A stretch of DNA of 64,000 bases, taken from NCBI RefSeq assembly GCF_002844575.1, contig NZ_PIQO01000001.1, positions 186,001 to 250,000 of the forward strand. The letters run 5' to 3'. The notes beneath the pieces are model-generated. The model was not told where the DNA came from. It ran no database searches and saw only the letters and a list, made by a program, of their open reading frames with translations. Position 1 is the stretch's first letter, and every line of letters begins with the position of its first letter. Origin of the DNA: Heyndrickxia camelliae. GTDB lineage: Bacteria; Bacillota; Bacilli; Bacillales; Bacillaceae_C. The position numbers were made by a program, and so were the translations under genes. Of this stretch, positions 25,584 through 34,669 are shown piece by piece.

Positions 25584-26159
25584 ATGATGACAGGGGATCA
25601 ATATTCAATTAAAGAGGCTTTGCTTTTCAGCCAAAGAATTGCTCAGCTAAGCAAGGCGTTATGGAAGACGATAGAAAAAGATTGGCAGCAATGGATTAAG
25701 CCCTATGATTTGAATATAAATGAGCACCACATTTTGTGGATAGCTTATCATCTTAAAGGTGCTTCCATTTCTGATGTAGCAAAATTTGGAGTAATGCATG
25801 TTTCGACCGCTTTTAATTTTTCCAAAAAGTTAGAGGAAAGAGGATTGCTTCAATTCTCCAAAAAGGAAAATGATAAAAGAAATACCTATATTGAAATTAC
25901 GAAAGAAGGGGAAGAGATACTATTAAATTTAATGGAATCCTTCAACCCGGCAGGCAATACCATTACAAAAGGTGCGATGCCAATTCGAAATATTTACGGT
26001 AAATTTCCTGAATTTATCGAACTTATGGCGCTTGTTCGCAATATTTACGGAGAGGATTTTGTGAAAATATTTGAAAAATCCTTTCACAATATTGATACAG
26101 ATTTTACGGAGGACAATGGCAAAATCAAAAAAATATCTTTGCAAAATGAGCATTCTTAA
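25584..26159 (+). CDS. hpr: MarR-type transition-state regulator Hpr (ScoC)
   Basis: 191 residues from ATG 25584 (25587 also possible; GTG 25575 lies upstream of the GGGTG site). MarR winged helix: [26 protein letters not shown], helix-turn-helix [18 protein letters not shown] and wing [13 protein letters not shown]. Represses extracellular protease and sporulation genes in B. subtilis, where the core is nearly the same. Overlaps the end of convergent yhaI by four bases. Confidence 0.94.
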   Translation: MMTGDQYSIKEALLFSQRIAQLSKALWKTIEKDWQQWIKPYDLNINEHHILWIAYHLKGASISDVAKFGVMHVSTAFNFSKKLEERGLLQFSKKENDKRNTYIEITKEGEEILLNLMESFNPAGNTITKGAMPIRNIYGKFPEFIELMALVRNIYGEDFVKIFEKSFHNIDTDFTEDNGKIKKISLQNEHS

Positions 26160-26488
26160 GAAATATTTTTCTTTAAGGTTTGCATTAATTCAGGAAATAT
26201 TTTTTGATCGATACATGCCATAATTACTTCTTTAGGATCCAGTTTAGGATTTAACCTTTCTTTAAATTTGATAAAAAGCGGAGAATAGAAGACGAATTTT
26301 TCCGCTTTTAAATCTTCATACTCCTTGCATAAGCTCTCACAAAGCTCGTAGAATTTTGCAACTTCTTCCTCTGTTAATTGATTTTCAATGATTAAATGAT
26401 AGAAAGCAAAGCCTTCTTTTTGCGACATTTGTAAAAGCAATGATTGGTAATATTCCATTCTTTTCAATCGATCTTCGAAATTTTCCAT
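26156..26488 (-). CDS. yhaI: YhaI family protein (DUF1878)
   Basis: 110 residues, all helical, soluble and charged. N-terminus [20 protein letters not shown] and end [10 protein letters not shown] fit YhaI, which sits next to hpr in B. subtilis. Function unknown. Tail-to-tail overlap with hpr. Confidence 0.85.
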   Translation of the reverse strand: MENFEDRLKRMEYYQSLLLQMSQKEGFAFYHLIIENQLTEEEVAKFYELCESLCKEYEDLKAEKFVFYSPLFIKFKERLNPKLDPKEVIMACIDQKIFPELMQTLKKNIS

Positions 26489-26642
26489 ATTGCAACCTCA
26501 TTTAATCTCTAATTGTTGTTAGTTCTTTATCCAGTAAATATATACTTTTATACCATACTTTACAACAAATTTTTCCTTGTTTTTCTGTCTATTTGACCTA
26601 AAATTTTCTTTCATTCTTGAAATATTAATTAATCCTGGTTTT

Positions 26643-26683
26643 TGAATGCACGGAAGATAAGTGCATTCATCTTCATTTTTTTG
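26643..26683 (+). terminator. Orphan terminator-like stem-loop
   Basis: Nine-bp perfect stem TGAATGCAC/GTGCATTCA (26643-26651 with 26661-26669) followed after six bases by ATTTTTTTG. No gene is read into it on this strand, because yhaI points away. Confidence 0.55.
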
Positions 26684-26759
26684 TAACACCATTTTCATCT
26701 ATCTTTTTTAACAAACTTTTGATATCCTAATTTATAGGAGATATGGGGAGGGGTTATGG

Positions 26760-26939
26760 ATGATCTCCATTTTTATTATTTTTGCTGTTGTTATTTTATA
26801 TTCCTTTAATAGCTTGACCAACTCGCTTTGTATTCAAAAAGAAATACCGGAAGACCGTCAGCCCAAAGTGTTTATGACCATTAATATTCTCATCACTATT
26901 TTATTGCTATCTTCCTATGTAGAAATTATTACTGCCTAA
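26760..26939 (+). CDS. 59-residue two-helix membrane protein
   Basis: ATG 26760, six bases after GGGGAGGGG, giving MISIFIIFAVVILYSFNSLT and ending YVEIITA before TAA at 26937. Two membrane helices (residues 2-20 and 40-57) flank a charged loop CIQKEIPEDRQPKVF. The strong ribosome site and clean membrane pattern support it as real. It may correspond to a small Bacillus Yhz-type protein but I cannot name it. Confidence 0.7.
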   Translation: MISIFIIFAVVILYSFNSLTNSLCIQKEIPEDRQPKVFMTINILITILLLSSYVEIITA

Positions 26940-27005
26940 ATACAGTACGGAAGTAGGTTACTTTAAACAGACATAATTATTTTAAATTATTTGTGTACAT
27001 AGAAA

Positions 27006-27036
27006 GTCAGGCTTGAATAAGAAGCCTGACCCTTTT
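27006..27036. terminator. Terminator hairpin before the first YjcZ gene
   Basis: Nine-bp stem GTCAGGCTT/AAGCCTGAC (27006-27014, 27022-27030) followed by CCTTTT; could serve either strand. Confidence 0.7.
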
Positions 27037-27046
27037 ACCATTTATT

Positions 27047-27136
27047 TTAGTACACCCAAGCTGCACCGATAATGATGAGCAGAATGAATAGCACGACCAA
27101 GAGTGCAAAGCCAGCTCCGTAAGCGCCACCGGACAT
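27047..27136 (-). CDS. YjcZ-family small sporulation protein
   Basis: 29 residues from the ATG at 27136 (30 from the ATG at 27139), GAGGAGGTG just upstream. Sequence SGGAYGAGFALLVVLFILLI then IIGAAWVY: glycine-rich head and one membrane helix, the YjcZ/YhaL-adjacent type seen in many spore formers, often in tandem copies. Expected in the spore or mother-cell membrane; function unknown. Confidence 0.85.
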   Translation of the reverse strand: MSGGAYGAGFALLVVLFILLIIIGAAWVY

Positions 27137-27218
27137 CATTCAACACCTCCTCTAAATCAGACTATTTATATTTCTTCACATTTCATTCGTTAAGGCATTC
27201 TCTAATTGACGGCTATTT

Positions 27219-27302
27219 CTAACAAAGGTAAGCTGCACCGACTATGATTAAAAGGATAAAAAGCACGACAATTAAAGCAAAACCGCCACCTGCAAAATTC
27301 AT
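27219..27302 (-). CDS. YjcZ-family small sporulation protein, second copy
   Basis: 27 residues, MNFAGGGFALIVVLFILLII then VGAAYLC. Start ATG 27302 is set by AAGGAGG about nine bases upstream; the longer frame to 27416 is rejected. Paralogue of the gene at 27047, 80 bases apart, same strand. Confidence 0.88.
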   Translation of the reverse strand: MNFAGGGFALIVVLFILLIIVGAAYLC

Positions 27303-27719
27303 ATATGAATACCTCCTTTTTTTCTTTCCCTTTATGTTATGTGTATTTGACCAAATGGTGTAGAGCAAATGCCTATATGGAATGGGAGAAAGTCTACATT
27401 TTGTGAATGACAGCATACAAAGTTCTTTCGATCAAAAAAATAATGAACATTAGAATTCCATGAGAAATCTGATAATATGTTTCTTTTCTGACAAGATTTG
27501 TGTTATAGTATGTTTTGTAGATTTATGAGGGAAAAGTGGATAAGCTATTAATTCTTTTTTAAGAATTGGTATGTATCATAGATGGTATTACGCATTGTAT
27601 GCATATTATGGATCCATCTAAAGCACAAGATTCCTTCATTGGTATAATGGTTGGGAAGAGGTTCTTAACCCCTTATTAGTTGTATACAGAAGATAATCAC
27701 AGTTGGGAGTTGTTTATGA
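27303..27719. other. 417-base intergenic region, prsA leader
   Basis: No gene seen. Contains an AATTCTT/AAGAATT hairpin at 27550-27567 and a TATAGT at about 27504 that could be the prsA -10 element (weak -35), implying a leader near 200 bases. Confidence 0.35.
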
Positions 27720-28616
27720 ATGAAGAAATGGGTACTGTCCTTGACACTTGCAGCAAGTATGGTTGGACTAGCAGCTTGCGGTAATAGTGGCAGTGGTAGT
27801 GACGTAGTAGTTAAAACAAAAGCTGGTAATATTACACAGGATGAACTGTACACGGCTCTAAAAGACAAATATGGTGAACAAGTTCTTCAACAGCTTATTT
27901 TTGAAAAAGTATTATCAAAAAAATATAAAGTATCCTCTAAGGATGTAGATAAGCAAGTTCAAGAAGCAAAGGATCAACTTGGTTCACAGTTTGAATCTGC
28001 TCTTCAACAATATGGTTACAAGGATGAGAAAGATTTCCGTAATACCATTAAAGTTGGACTTCTTGAACAAGAAGCTGCAACAAAAGATGTGAAAGTTACA
28101 GATAAAGAACTAAAAGATTATTATGATAAAAACGTGAAACCAGATATTAAAGCTCGTCATATCTTAGTAAAAGATTTAAAAACAGCTAATGAAATTGAAG
28201 CTAAATTAAAAGCTGGTGAAAAGTTTGAAGATCTAGCGAAGAAATATTCAAAAGATACGGGTTCAGCATCAAAAGGTGGAGATCTTGGATGGTTTGGCCC
28301 AGGTAAGATGCTGCCTGCATTTGAAAATGCTGCATACGCATTAAAACTGAATGAAATAAGTAAGCCAGTTAAATCTGATTATGGATACCATATCATTCAA
28401 TTAACAGGTAAAAAGAAAAAAGAATCCTTTGCAAAAATGAAGCCTGAAATTGAAAAAGAAGTAAAAGCTTCTAAAGTGGACAATTCAAAAATTGCAAAAA
28501 CAATGCAATCAGAAATTAAAGATGCAAAGGTTAAAATCCAAGATAAGGATTTAAAAAATACATTAGATAATGTATTAAATGCTAGCACATCCAGTACTGG
28601 AGCTTCATCTAAATAA
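27720..28616 (+). CDS. prsA: Peptidylprolyl isomerase lipoprotein PrsA (foldase)
   Basis: 298 residues. Lipoprotein signal ending LAAC with lipidated Cys20; parvulin domain (about residues 140-230) with ARHILVKD, GGDLGWFGPG and GYHIIQLTG. Anchored outside the membrane, folds secreted proteins. C-terminal lysine-rich region and Ser/Thr tail are usual. ATG 27720 after GGGAG. Same neighbourhood (hpr, yhaL) as in B. subtilis. Confidence 0.95.
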   Translation: MKKWVLSLTLAASMVGLAACGNSGSGSDVVVKTKAGNITQDELYTALKDKYGEQVLQQLIFEKVLSKKYKVSSKDVDKQVQEAKDQLGSQFESALQQYGYKDEKDFRNTIKVGLLEQEAATKDVKVTDKELKDYYDKNVKPDIKARHILVKDLKTANEIEAKLKAGEKFEDLAKKYSKDTGSASKGGDLGWFGPGKMLPAFENAAYALKLNEISKPVKSDYGYHIIQLTGKKKKESFAKMKPEIEKEVKASKVDNSKIAKTMQSEIKDAKVKIQDKDLKNTLDNVLNASTSSTGASSK

Positions 28617-28623
28617 ATATAAA

Positions 28624-28658
28624 GAAGGACAAGGAATCATACCTTGTCCTTTTCTTAT
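28624..28658 (+). terminator. Terminator of prsA
   Basis: Stem AAGGACAAGG/CCTTGTCCTT (28625-28634, 28642-28651) followed by a T-rich tract. Confidence 0.88.
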
Positions 28659-28679
28659 TTTTAATAATAGATGTGACCA

Positions 28680-28856
28680 TCATCCAAGTTGTTTACGTCG
28701 TTCTTTTTCTTCTTTCATTCTTTCGATATATTCTTCGCCTTCTTTTTCAATCCATTCCATTTCTTGATCTCGATCTTCTTTTGCTGTTTTTACAGCCATG
28801 AAAGCACTAATTACAATTCCTGCTATAACAAAGTAAATCCAAATTGGCAATGACAT
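28680..28856 (-). CDS. yhaL: Sporulation protein YhaL
   Basis: 58 residues: MSLPIWIYFVIAGIVISAFM membrane anchor, then a highly charged helix (KEDRDQEMEWIEKEGEEY). ATG 28856 after GGAAGGAG. Position beside prsA and composition match B. subtilis YhaL, a sigma-E sporulation gene; role unknown. Confidence 0.85.
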   Translation of the reverse strand: MSLPIWIYFVIAGIVISAFMAVKTAKEDRDQEMEWIEKEGEEYIERMKEEKERRKQLG

Positions 28857-28929
28857 GTGCTATTCTCCTTCCTACTGTTTGTCCATTGCTACATTATATG
28901 AATCCATTATTCTTTTATGATAAAAGCGT

Positions 28930-28965
28930 AAAAAAAACTCCCTGACAGGGGAGATTTTTTTTTAT
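28930..28965 (-). terminator. Terminator of the amidohydrolase gene
   Basis: Stem CTCCC/GGGAG around TGACAG, flanked by A7 and T9, effective in either direction; lies 20 bases beyond the minus-strand stop at 28981. Confidence 0.85.
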
Positions 28966-28980
28966 AAGAAGCATAGCTCT

Positions 28981-30198
28981 TTATTTAGTAGCAGATTTTG
29001 AGTATTCTTGATTCACAGCTGCTTTTTGATAATTTATAGCAGCGGAACCTAGAGTTTTAGCTGCTACAAGTAAGGCCTTTTCGTTTATATCAAATTTAGG
29101 ATGATGGTGGGGATATGGAGTATCTACACCATCTGGTTTTGCGCCAGTAAAGAAGAAAGATCCTTTTACATGTTGTAGGTAATAAGCAAAATCTTCCCCA
29201 CCCATTTCTGGTTCTGCTTCTTGAATTGATTCAATATCCTTAACAAGTTTTGCACTTGATACAAGAAAATCTGTTTCATCATCATGATTAACAACCGCTG
29301 GGTAGCCACGATCATAAAGATATTCATAGGTACAATCAGAACTATAACAAGTGCCCTTAACAACTTTTTCGATTTCCTCTTCTATAAAGTCACGTACCTC
29401 TTCATTAAAGGTACGAACCGTGCCGATGATTTTTGCAGAATCCGCAATCACATTAAATGCATTATTGGAAACAAAGGATCCAACAGATATAACAGCAGAA
29501 TCAATAGGATTTACTCGTCGACTGACAATTTGCTGCAGGTTTAAAACTAACTGAGAAGCAACTACTATGGCATCCTTTGTTTTATGAGGTTGTGCACCAT
29601 GTCCGCCAAACCCTTGAATCGTTACTTCAAAGCGATCAGCTGCTGCCATAATCGGACCTTTGCGATAAGTGATTACTCCGTAAGGGACAGGGGACCATAA
29701 ATGTGTTCCAAAGATTACATCGACACCCTCGAGGCAACCATCCTTAATCATGGCAATGGCACCACCGGGAGCATATTCTTCTGCGTGTTGGTGAATCATA
29801 ACGAATTCTCCGGAAAGTTCGTCTTTTATTTCGTTCAATACTTTTGCTAGAACTAGAAGAGTAGCAGTATGACCATCATGTCCACATGCATGCATGACGC
29901 CTGGTACAAGTGATTTATATGGTACATCATTCTCTTCCTGAATAGGAAGTGCATCGAAATCTGCACGTAATGCTACAGTACTTCCTGGTTTAGTACCTTT
30001 AATTCTAGCAACCACACCATTTCCACCAACATTTTCTCTCACTTCAATCCCTAAATTTTTATAAAAATCTGCGATGTATTTTGCGGTGTTAACCTCTTGA
30101 AAGGATAGTTCAGGATGTTGATGCAAGTACCTTCTAATTTCAACCATTTCATGAAAGGATTCATCTAATTTTGTAAAAAGGTTTTCTAACGTAGTCAA
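28981..30198 (-). CDS. yhaA: M20-family amidohydrolase/peptidase
   Basis: 405 residues. M20D-type: metal ligands in HACGHDGH (near 100) and MIHQHAEE, GGEDFAYY near 355, and the dimerisation domain GFGGHGAQPH. Hydrolyses N-acyl amino acids or similar. Start is TTG 30198 with AAAAAGGGGCTG about eight bases upstream; an ATG at 30249 has none. B. subtilis yhaA has the same location. Promoter TATAAT (30235-30230, minus) is 32 bases upstream of the start. Confidence 0.9.
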   Translation of the reverse strand: MTTLENLFTKLDESFHEMVEIRRYLHQHPELSFQEVNTAKYIADFYKNLGIEVRENVGGNGVVARIKGTKPGSTVALRADFDALPIQEENDVPYKSLVPGVMHACGHDGHTATLLVLAKVLNEIKDELSGEFVMIHQHAEEYAPGGAIAMIKDGCLEGVDVIFGTHLWSPVPYGVITYRKGPIMAAADRFEVTIQGFGGHGAQPHKTKDAIVVASQLVLNLQQIVSRRVNPIDSAVISVGSFVSNNAFNVIADSAKIIGTVRTFNEEVRDFIEEEIEKVVKGTCYSSDCTYEYLYDRGYPAVVNHDDETDFLVSSAKLVKDIESIQEAEPEMGGEDFAYYLQHVKGSFFFTGAKPDGVDTPYPHHHPKFDINEKALLVAAKTLGSAAINYQKAAVNQEYSKSATK

Positions 30199-30255
30199 AA
30201 ATAACAGCCCCTTTTTAAGTATTTCTATTATTATATCACGCAAATACAAATATTC

Positions 30256-30294
30256 TATATTCGAAAATTTTAAGTTAAAAGTATATTCGAATAT
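30256..30294. promoter_or_regulatory. Direct repeat TATATTCGAA, possible operator
   Basis: TATATTCGAA occurs at 30256-30265 and 30282-30291; the second is part of a perfect palindrome ATATTCGAATAT (30283-30294). Lies just upstream of the yhaA promoter region. Confidence 0.45.
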
Positions 30295-30367
30295 TTATAT
30301 AATAGAAATAGAATCATAGCAAAAAAAGGTTTTCTGACTTTTGTACAGGACACCTTTATTACGAAAA

Positions 30368-31762
30368 CTATAGTAGAAATATAGCAACTATGGTGGTTAT
30401 AACTAACCCGATAACCACAGGTAAAAGGTTTCTTCTTGCCAGATCGAAAGGATCGACATTACAAATAGCTGCGGCAGGGATGAGTGCCCACGGAATGATT
30501 GTTCCACCACCAACCCAAATGGCAGTTATTTGGCCTAGTGCGGTTAACGTAGCAACACCTGACCCTATGGCATGACCAAAAAGGGCAGCAATCGATCCAT
30601 TTAAAGAAAGACCAGAGAATCCTGAACCATCCAAACCGGTAATTACACCGCCAATTGTGGAAGTGATGGCTCCTACTTCCTTTGATAATGGAACGATATT
30701 TGCTAAGGAACCACCTAAATCGTTCACAATTCCTTGAGAGGTTTTAGGTAAAAAATCCCCGATTATCGTTTTGAAACCGGCATCTCCTAAATAGAAGAAA
30801 GCTGCAATAGGAATAACGGGTCCGAATACCTTAAAGCCAAATTGCAAGCCCTCTATTAAATATTTAGTAGTTTTTTCTAATGCTTGCTTTTTATGGCCGG
30901 CTGCAGTTATCAGAAGCAGGATAAGGATAGCGGTACCACCAACTAATGCAGTTGCATCTCCGCCTTGGAGGTTAAATACAACCATTGCTATGATATCGAG
31001 GGCAAACAGAATGGGGACCAGAAAGGCAAATAGACGTCTATAAAAAACCGATAATAAATTTGGATTAAATAGCTCATTTTTTTCACTTATTATCGCTGAA
31101 GTTTCGGATTTCAGTATTCCTTTTTTCATATCGCGTTTTAATAGAATAAATGCTGTAATAGTTGTTACGACACCCATTATAATAACAAGAGGAATGCTTG
31201 CATGAACGACTTCCGAAACAGGGATACCTGCACCATCTGCTGCAAGCTTTGGAGCTCCTTGGATGATATAGTCACCTGATAGCGCGATCCCGTGTCCGAA
31301 TAAATTCATGGCTACGGCAACACCAAGGGCCGGTAAACCAGCACGTAAGGCAACTGGCAACAGCACAGCTCCTATCAATGCAACTGCGGGTGAGGGCCAG
31401 AAAAACAAAGAAATAATCAGCATCACAATCCCAATAATCCAATAGGCAAGTGATGGTGACTTAACTAATTTTGTAAACGGATAAATCATTACATCATTAA
31501 TTCCTGTTTCCATCAGACTTTTACTCATGGAGACTATAATAGAGATGACAAGTATAATGGAAAGTAGTTCCGTAATAGCATAAATAAAGCTGTTAAAAAC
31601 ACTGCTGATTGAGGCTGTAAGCGATCCTGTTGCTGTTAAAGCAATAAGGAAAATACCAGTAATACAAACAAAGGTTGTGTCGCGTTTAAAAACCATAAAT
31701 AGGATGATAAGCACGATAAAAGCCAAGTATATCCAATGAACCGAAGTTAAATCTATATTCAT
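30368..31762 (-). CDS. yhfA: 12-helix secondary transporter (YhfA-like)
   Basis: 464 residues from ATG 31762 (GGGAGG upstream; the longer frame is not hydrophobic). About twelve membrane helices, with re-entrant-like segments PSPAVALIGAVLLPVALRAG and SGFSGLSLNGSIAALFGHAIG. Resembles the ion-transporter superfamily (citrate/dicarboxylate or Na+/H+ antiporter-like) and B. subtilis YhfA, which lies beside yhaA. Substrate unknown; pairing with the amidohydrolase suggests uptake or export of its substrate or product (inference). Confidence 0.75.
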   Translation of the reverse strand: MNIDLTSVHWIYLAFIVLIILFMVFKRDTTFVCITGIFLIALTATGSLTASISSVFNSFIYAITELLSIILVISIIVSMSKSLMETGINDVMIYPFTKLVKSPSLAYWIIGIVMLIISLFFWPSPAVALIGAVLLPVALRAGLPALGVAVAMNLFGHGIALSGDYIIQGAPKLAADGAGIPVSEVVHASIPLVIIMGVVTTITAFILLKRDMKKGILKSETSAIISEKNELFNPNLLSVFYRRLFAFLVPILFALDIIAMVVFNLQGGDATALVGGTAILILLLITAAGHKKQALEKTTKYLIEGLQFGFKVFGPVIPIAAFFYLGDAGFKTIIGDFLPKTSQGIVNDLGGSLANIVPLSKEVGAITSTIGGVITGLDGSGFSGLSLNGSIAALFGHAIGSGVATLTALGQITAIWVGGGTIIPWALIPAAAICNVDPFDLARRNLLPVVIGLVITTIVAIFLL

Positions 31763-32027
31763 TCGTGACGCCTCCCATATTGATTTGGTGGGCGATAGCC
31801 CTACGCCTATTTTCAAGATATGATGGAATGCCCAATAGGTGCAGAGGCTAAATTTAAATATTTTCAATAGGTTTTTGGATAAAATGGAATATATTTCAAA
31901 TTTCAAAAATCCGACTAGAGACGGAGATGGGATATATCGCTTGGACCTTAAAAGGCAAATTTTAAAGGAATATAATAATTGTAAAGAGAAATAAAGGATT
32001 TTACCCTTTTTTCTCGAAATTTATAGA

Positions 32028-32825
32028 GTGAGATTGAAAAGGCGGCGAAGTATTTTGATATTTTCTGCGATATTACTTGTGATTGGAATTGCCCTTCTTT
32101 TAATAAATATCGGTGTCATTTCCTTGGAAATGAAAGAACTATTTGTCATGTTTATCCCGATTCTGTTTGTTTTTGCCGGATTATTGTATTTTATTCAGAG
32201 CATTCGCAGGAGATCTTCCGGATCCATTTTTCTTGCTTTATTTTTCTTATTATATGGTTCTTTCTTGGAACTAAATCATTATGGTATGATTCATTTTGCC
32301 TACCGGGATTGGTGGAGGCTATGGCCAATTTTCTTTATCTATTTAGCTATTAAGAAAATATTTTTTAAGGAAAAAGTGAAATTTTCTATAGAAGCAGATT
32401 TTGACGATAAGGATATAGAAGTGATAAAGAACTACAAAAATAAATATAAGAAGAAATATAAGAAAAGCTTTACCCTTATAGGGGATATGGAGTTTAAAAG
32501 ACAGAATTGGCCATTGAAGTCAATGGATTTGCATAATTTAATAGGTGATTATTATTTTGATTTTAATAAAGCATTTATACCTGAAGAGGAGACGAAAATC
32601 ACGATAAAAAGTCGGATTGGGGATGTGAAAATGCTGATACCGGAAGATATTCCGGTTCGGATTGTATCGAAAATTAAAATGGGGGATATACGTTTATTTG
32701 ATATGAATTCTTCCGGTACAAAACCACAGCTAGCGTTTGAATCTCCCAATTATCATGATTCCACTAAAAAAATCGATATTTTAATTGAAGTTGGAATTGG
32801 TGACATAAGAATTGACCGTGTGTAG
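32028..32825 (+). CDS. LiaF-like membrane protein
   Basis: 265 residues. Four N-terminal helices (residues 8-110) and a C-terminal domain rich in repeated G-D-hydrophobic turns (IGDYYFD, IGDVKMLIPE, MGDIRLFD, IGDIRID), as in LiaF/YvqF, the negative regulator of the LiaRS system. Start GTG 32028, or TTG 32034; ribosome site is weak. First gene of a liaFSR-like operon; next gene begins 17 bases after its stop. Confidence 0.85.
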   Translation: MRLKRRRSILIFSAILLVIGIALLLINIGVISLEMKELFVMFIPILFVFAGLLYFIQSIRRRSSGSIFLALFFLLYGSFLELNHYGMIHFAYRDWWRLWPIFFIYLAIKKIFFKEKVKFSIEADFDDKDIEVIKNYKNKYKKKYKKSFTLIGDMEFKRQNWPLKSMDLHNLIGDYYFDFNKAFIPEEETKITIKSRIGDVKMLIPEDIPVRIVSKIKMGDIRLFDMNSSGTKPQLAFESPNYHDSTKKIDILIEVGIGDIRIDRV

Positions 32826-32841
32826 GGAAGGGGGGAGAATA

Positions 32842-33870
32842 GTGAGAAGGTTTTTAAGCATTCGATTTTGGTTTATCCAGAACTTCTTGACGATGGCGGT
32901 TATATGTAGCTTAGTTTATTTTGTCGGTCTGCAATTTTATTTGTTAATTAATCACGAGAGTGTTCTTGATACAAAGAAAATTCTCTTTCTTTCCTTGTTT
33001 ATGTTTTTAATATTTTCAATATTGAGTATTTACTTCGGGTATCGAAGCGGGAGGTTGTTTCTTCGAAAATTAGATGATGTATTATCATTTGTGTCTATTT
33101 TGCGGAGTGGAAAATATTCAGCACGTGTTGAAAATTATGAGCAGGATGAAATTGGCTTGATTTTAGATGAAATGAACCAGCTCGCCGCTTATATACAAGA
33201 CCAGGTGCGCTCCTTACAGCGGCTCGCAGATGAAAAAACAGAGTTAGTCGATCAGGCGCATCAGGCAGCTGTCATGGAGGAACGCCAAAGACTAGCAAGA
33301 GATTTACATGATTCTGTAAGTCAACAACTGTTCGCACTAGGAATGTTATCATCGGCAGCGTTAAGAATCGTTTCGAAGGATCCTTCCCAAGCCGAGAATA
33401 TGTTGAAACAAATAGCTGGCATTTCTGCCAAGGCCCAAGGAGAAATGAGAGCACTTCTTTTGCATTTGCGGCCTATTGATTTAAAAGGGGATACTCTTGA
33501 AGAAGGAATCTATAAATTAGTAAAGGAATTAAAGGAAAAAACAAATCTTGATATTGAGAGTTCAATTAAGGAAATAGATCATTTATCAAAGGCAATTGAA
33601 GAGCATGTATTTCGGATTGTACAGGAGGCACTTTCCAATATTTTAAGACATGCACATGCGACAAAAGTAAGGATTAATTTGGAAGTACTAAAGGATCATC
33701 TGCATTTATACATTAGCGATAATGGAAATGGATTTAGTTTGGAAAAGAAGGCTATCACTTCATACGGTTTGCAGACAATGCGTGAAAGATGTGAAGAGCT
33801 TGGCGGGGTGTTCCAAATTCGCTCAAAAGAAAATGAGGGTACATATATTAATATACGAATACCTTTATAG
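32842..33870 (+). CDS. LiaS-like sensor histidine kinase
   Basis: 342 residues from GTG 32842 (AAGGGGGGAGA upstream). Two membrane helices with a short 15-residue outer loop, HAMP linker (about 72-125), HisKA_3 dimerisation with phospho-acceptor His156 in ARDLHDSVSQQL, and a HATPase domain (EALSNILRHA, DNGNGF). Such intramembrane-sensing kinases respond to cell-envelope stress with LiaF and LiaR. Confidence 0.9.
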   Translation: MRRFLSIRFWFIQNFLTMAVICSLVYFVGLQFYLLINHESVLDTKKILFLSLFMFLIFSILSIYFGYRSGRLFLRKLDDVLSFVSILRSGKYSARVENYEQDEIGLILDEMNQLAAYIQDQVRSLQRLADEKTELVDQAHQAAVMEERQRLARDLHDSVSQQLFALGMLSSAALRIVSKDPSQAENMLKQIAGISAKAQGEMRALLLHLRPIDLKGDTLEEGIYKLVKELKEKTNLDIESSIKEIDHLSKAIEEHVFRIVQEALSNILRHAHATKVRINLEVLKDHLHLYISDNGNGFSLEKKAITSYGLQTMRERCEELGGVFQIRSKENEGTYINIRIPL

Positions 33871-33989
33871 GGAGTTTTCGTGGGAAATTAATAGACTATG
33901 GTATTAGGGTATCTTTCTAAATGATAACTAATTCTAATTAAATTGGGATAGTTTGAGAACAGAGCATTTTGTAGGGGAGGAGGAAAGAC

Positions 33990-34634
33990 ATGGAGAAAGT
34001 GAAAGTAATGATTGTGGATGATCATGAAATGGTTAGGCTCGGAATTCGTTCCTACCTACTTACGGAGGAAAAAATCGATTTAGTGGCAGAAGCAAGTTCT
34101 GGGCAGGAAGCTGCAATCTTGGCAAAAAAACATATGCCAGAAGTCATCTTAATGGATTTATTAATGGAGGATGGAACAGGGATTGATGCCACAAAGCAAA
34201 TTCTAGCTTTTCATCCTGACTGTAAAATTATCATCCTCACAAGTTATTATGATGATGAGCAGGTTTTTCCAGCGATTGAAGCTGGTGCACATAGTTATCT
34301 ATTAAAAACTTCTCGGGCAGATGAGGTTACTGCTGCAATCTATAAAGCTATCAGAGGGGAGTCTGTCATCGAACCGAAAGTAGCGCATAAGATGATGAAT
34401 CGTTTTAGGGGTCCAGTTAAACAGCCTCATGATGAATTAACTGAAAGAGAGATAGAAGTGCTGAAATGCTTAGGTGATGGCATGACTAATCAGGAAATTA
34501 GTGATTTCCTTTTTATCGGTGTCAAAACAGTAAAAACGCATGTCAGCAATATTTTAAGTAAATTAGGTGTTTCTGATCGTACTCAGGCAGCTATCTATGC
34601 TAATCGCCATAATATCATACTAGAAAGAAAATAA
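33990..34634 (+). CDS. LiaR-like NarL-family response regulator
   Basis: 214 residues. Receiver domain with phospho-acceptor Asp56 (VILMDLLM) and LuxR-type helix-turn-helix (LTEREIEVLKCLGDGMTNQE, then VKTHVSNILSKLG). Follows the kinase by a 119-base gap, unusually long for this operon type, with its own strong GGGGAGGAGGAAAG site. No liaIH-like target is in view. Confidence 0.92.
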   Translation: MEKVKVMIVDDHEMVRLGIRSYLLTEEKIDLVAEASSGQEAAILAKKHMPEVILMDLLMEDGTGIDATKQILAFHPDCKIIILTSYYDDEQVFPAIEAGAHSYLLKTSRADEVTAAIYKAIRGESVIEPKVAHKMMNRFRGPVKQPHDELTEREIEVLKCLGDGMTNQEISDFLFIGVKTVKTHVSNILSKLGVSDRTQAAIYANRHNIILERK

Positions 34635-34660
34635 GAGCCAATCGGCTCTTTTATTATTAT
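34633..34660 (+). terminator. Terminator of the liaFSR-like operon
   Basis: Seven-bp stem AAGAGCC/GGCTCTT with a four-base loop and T-rich tail, starting at the stop codon. Confidence 0.75.
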
Positions 34661-34669
34661 TTATATAAA

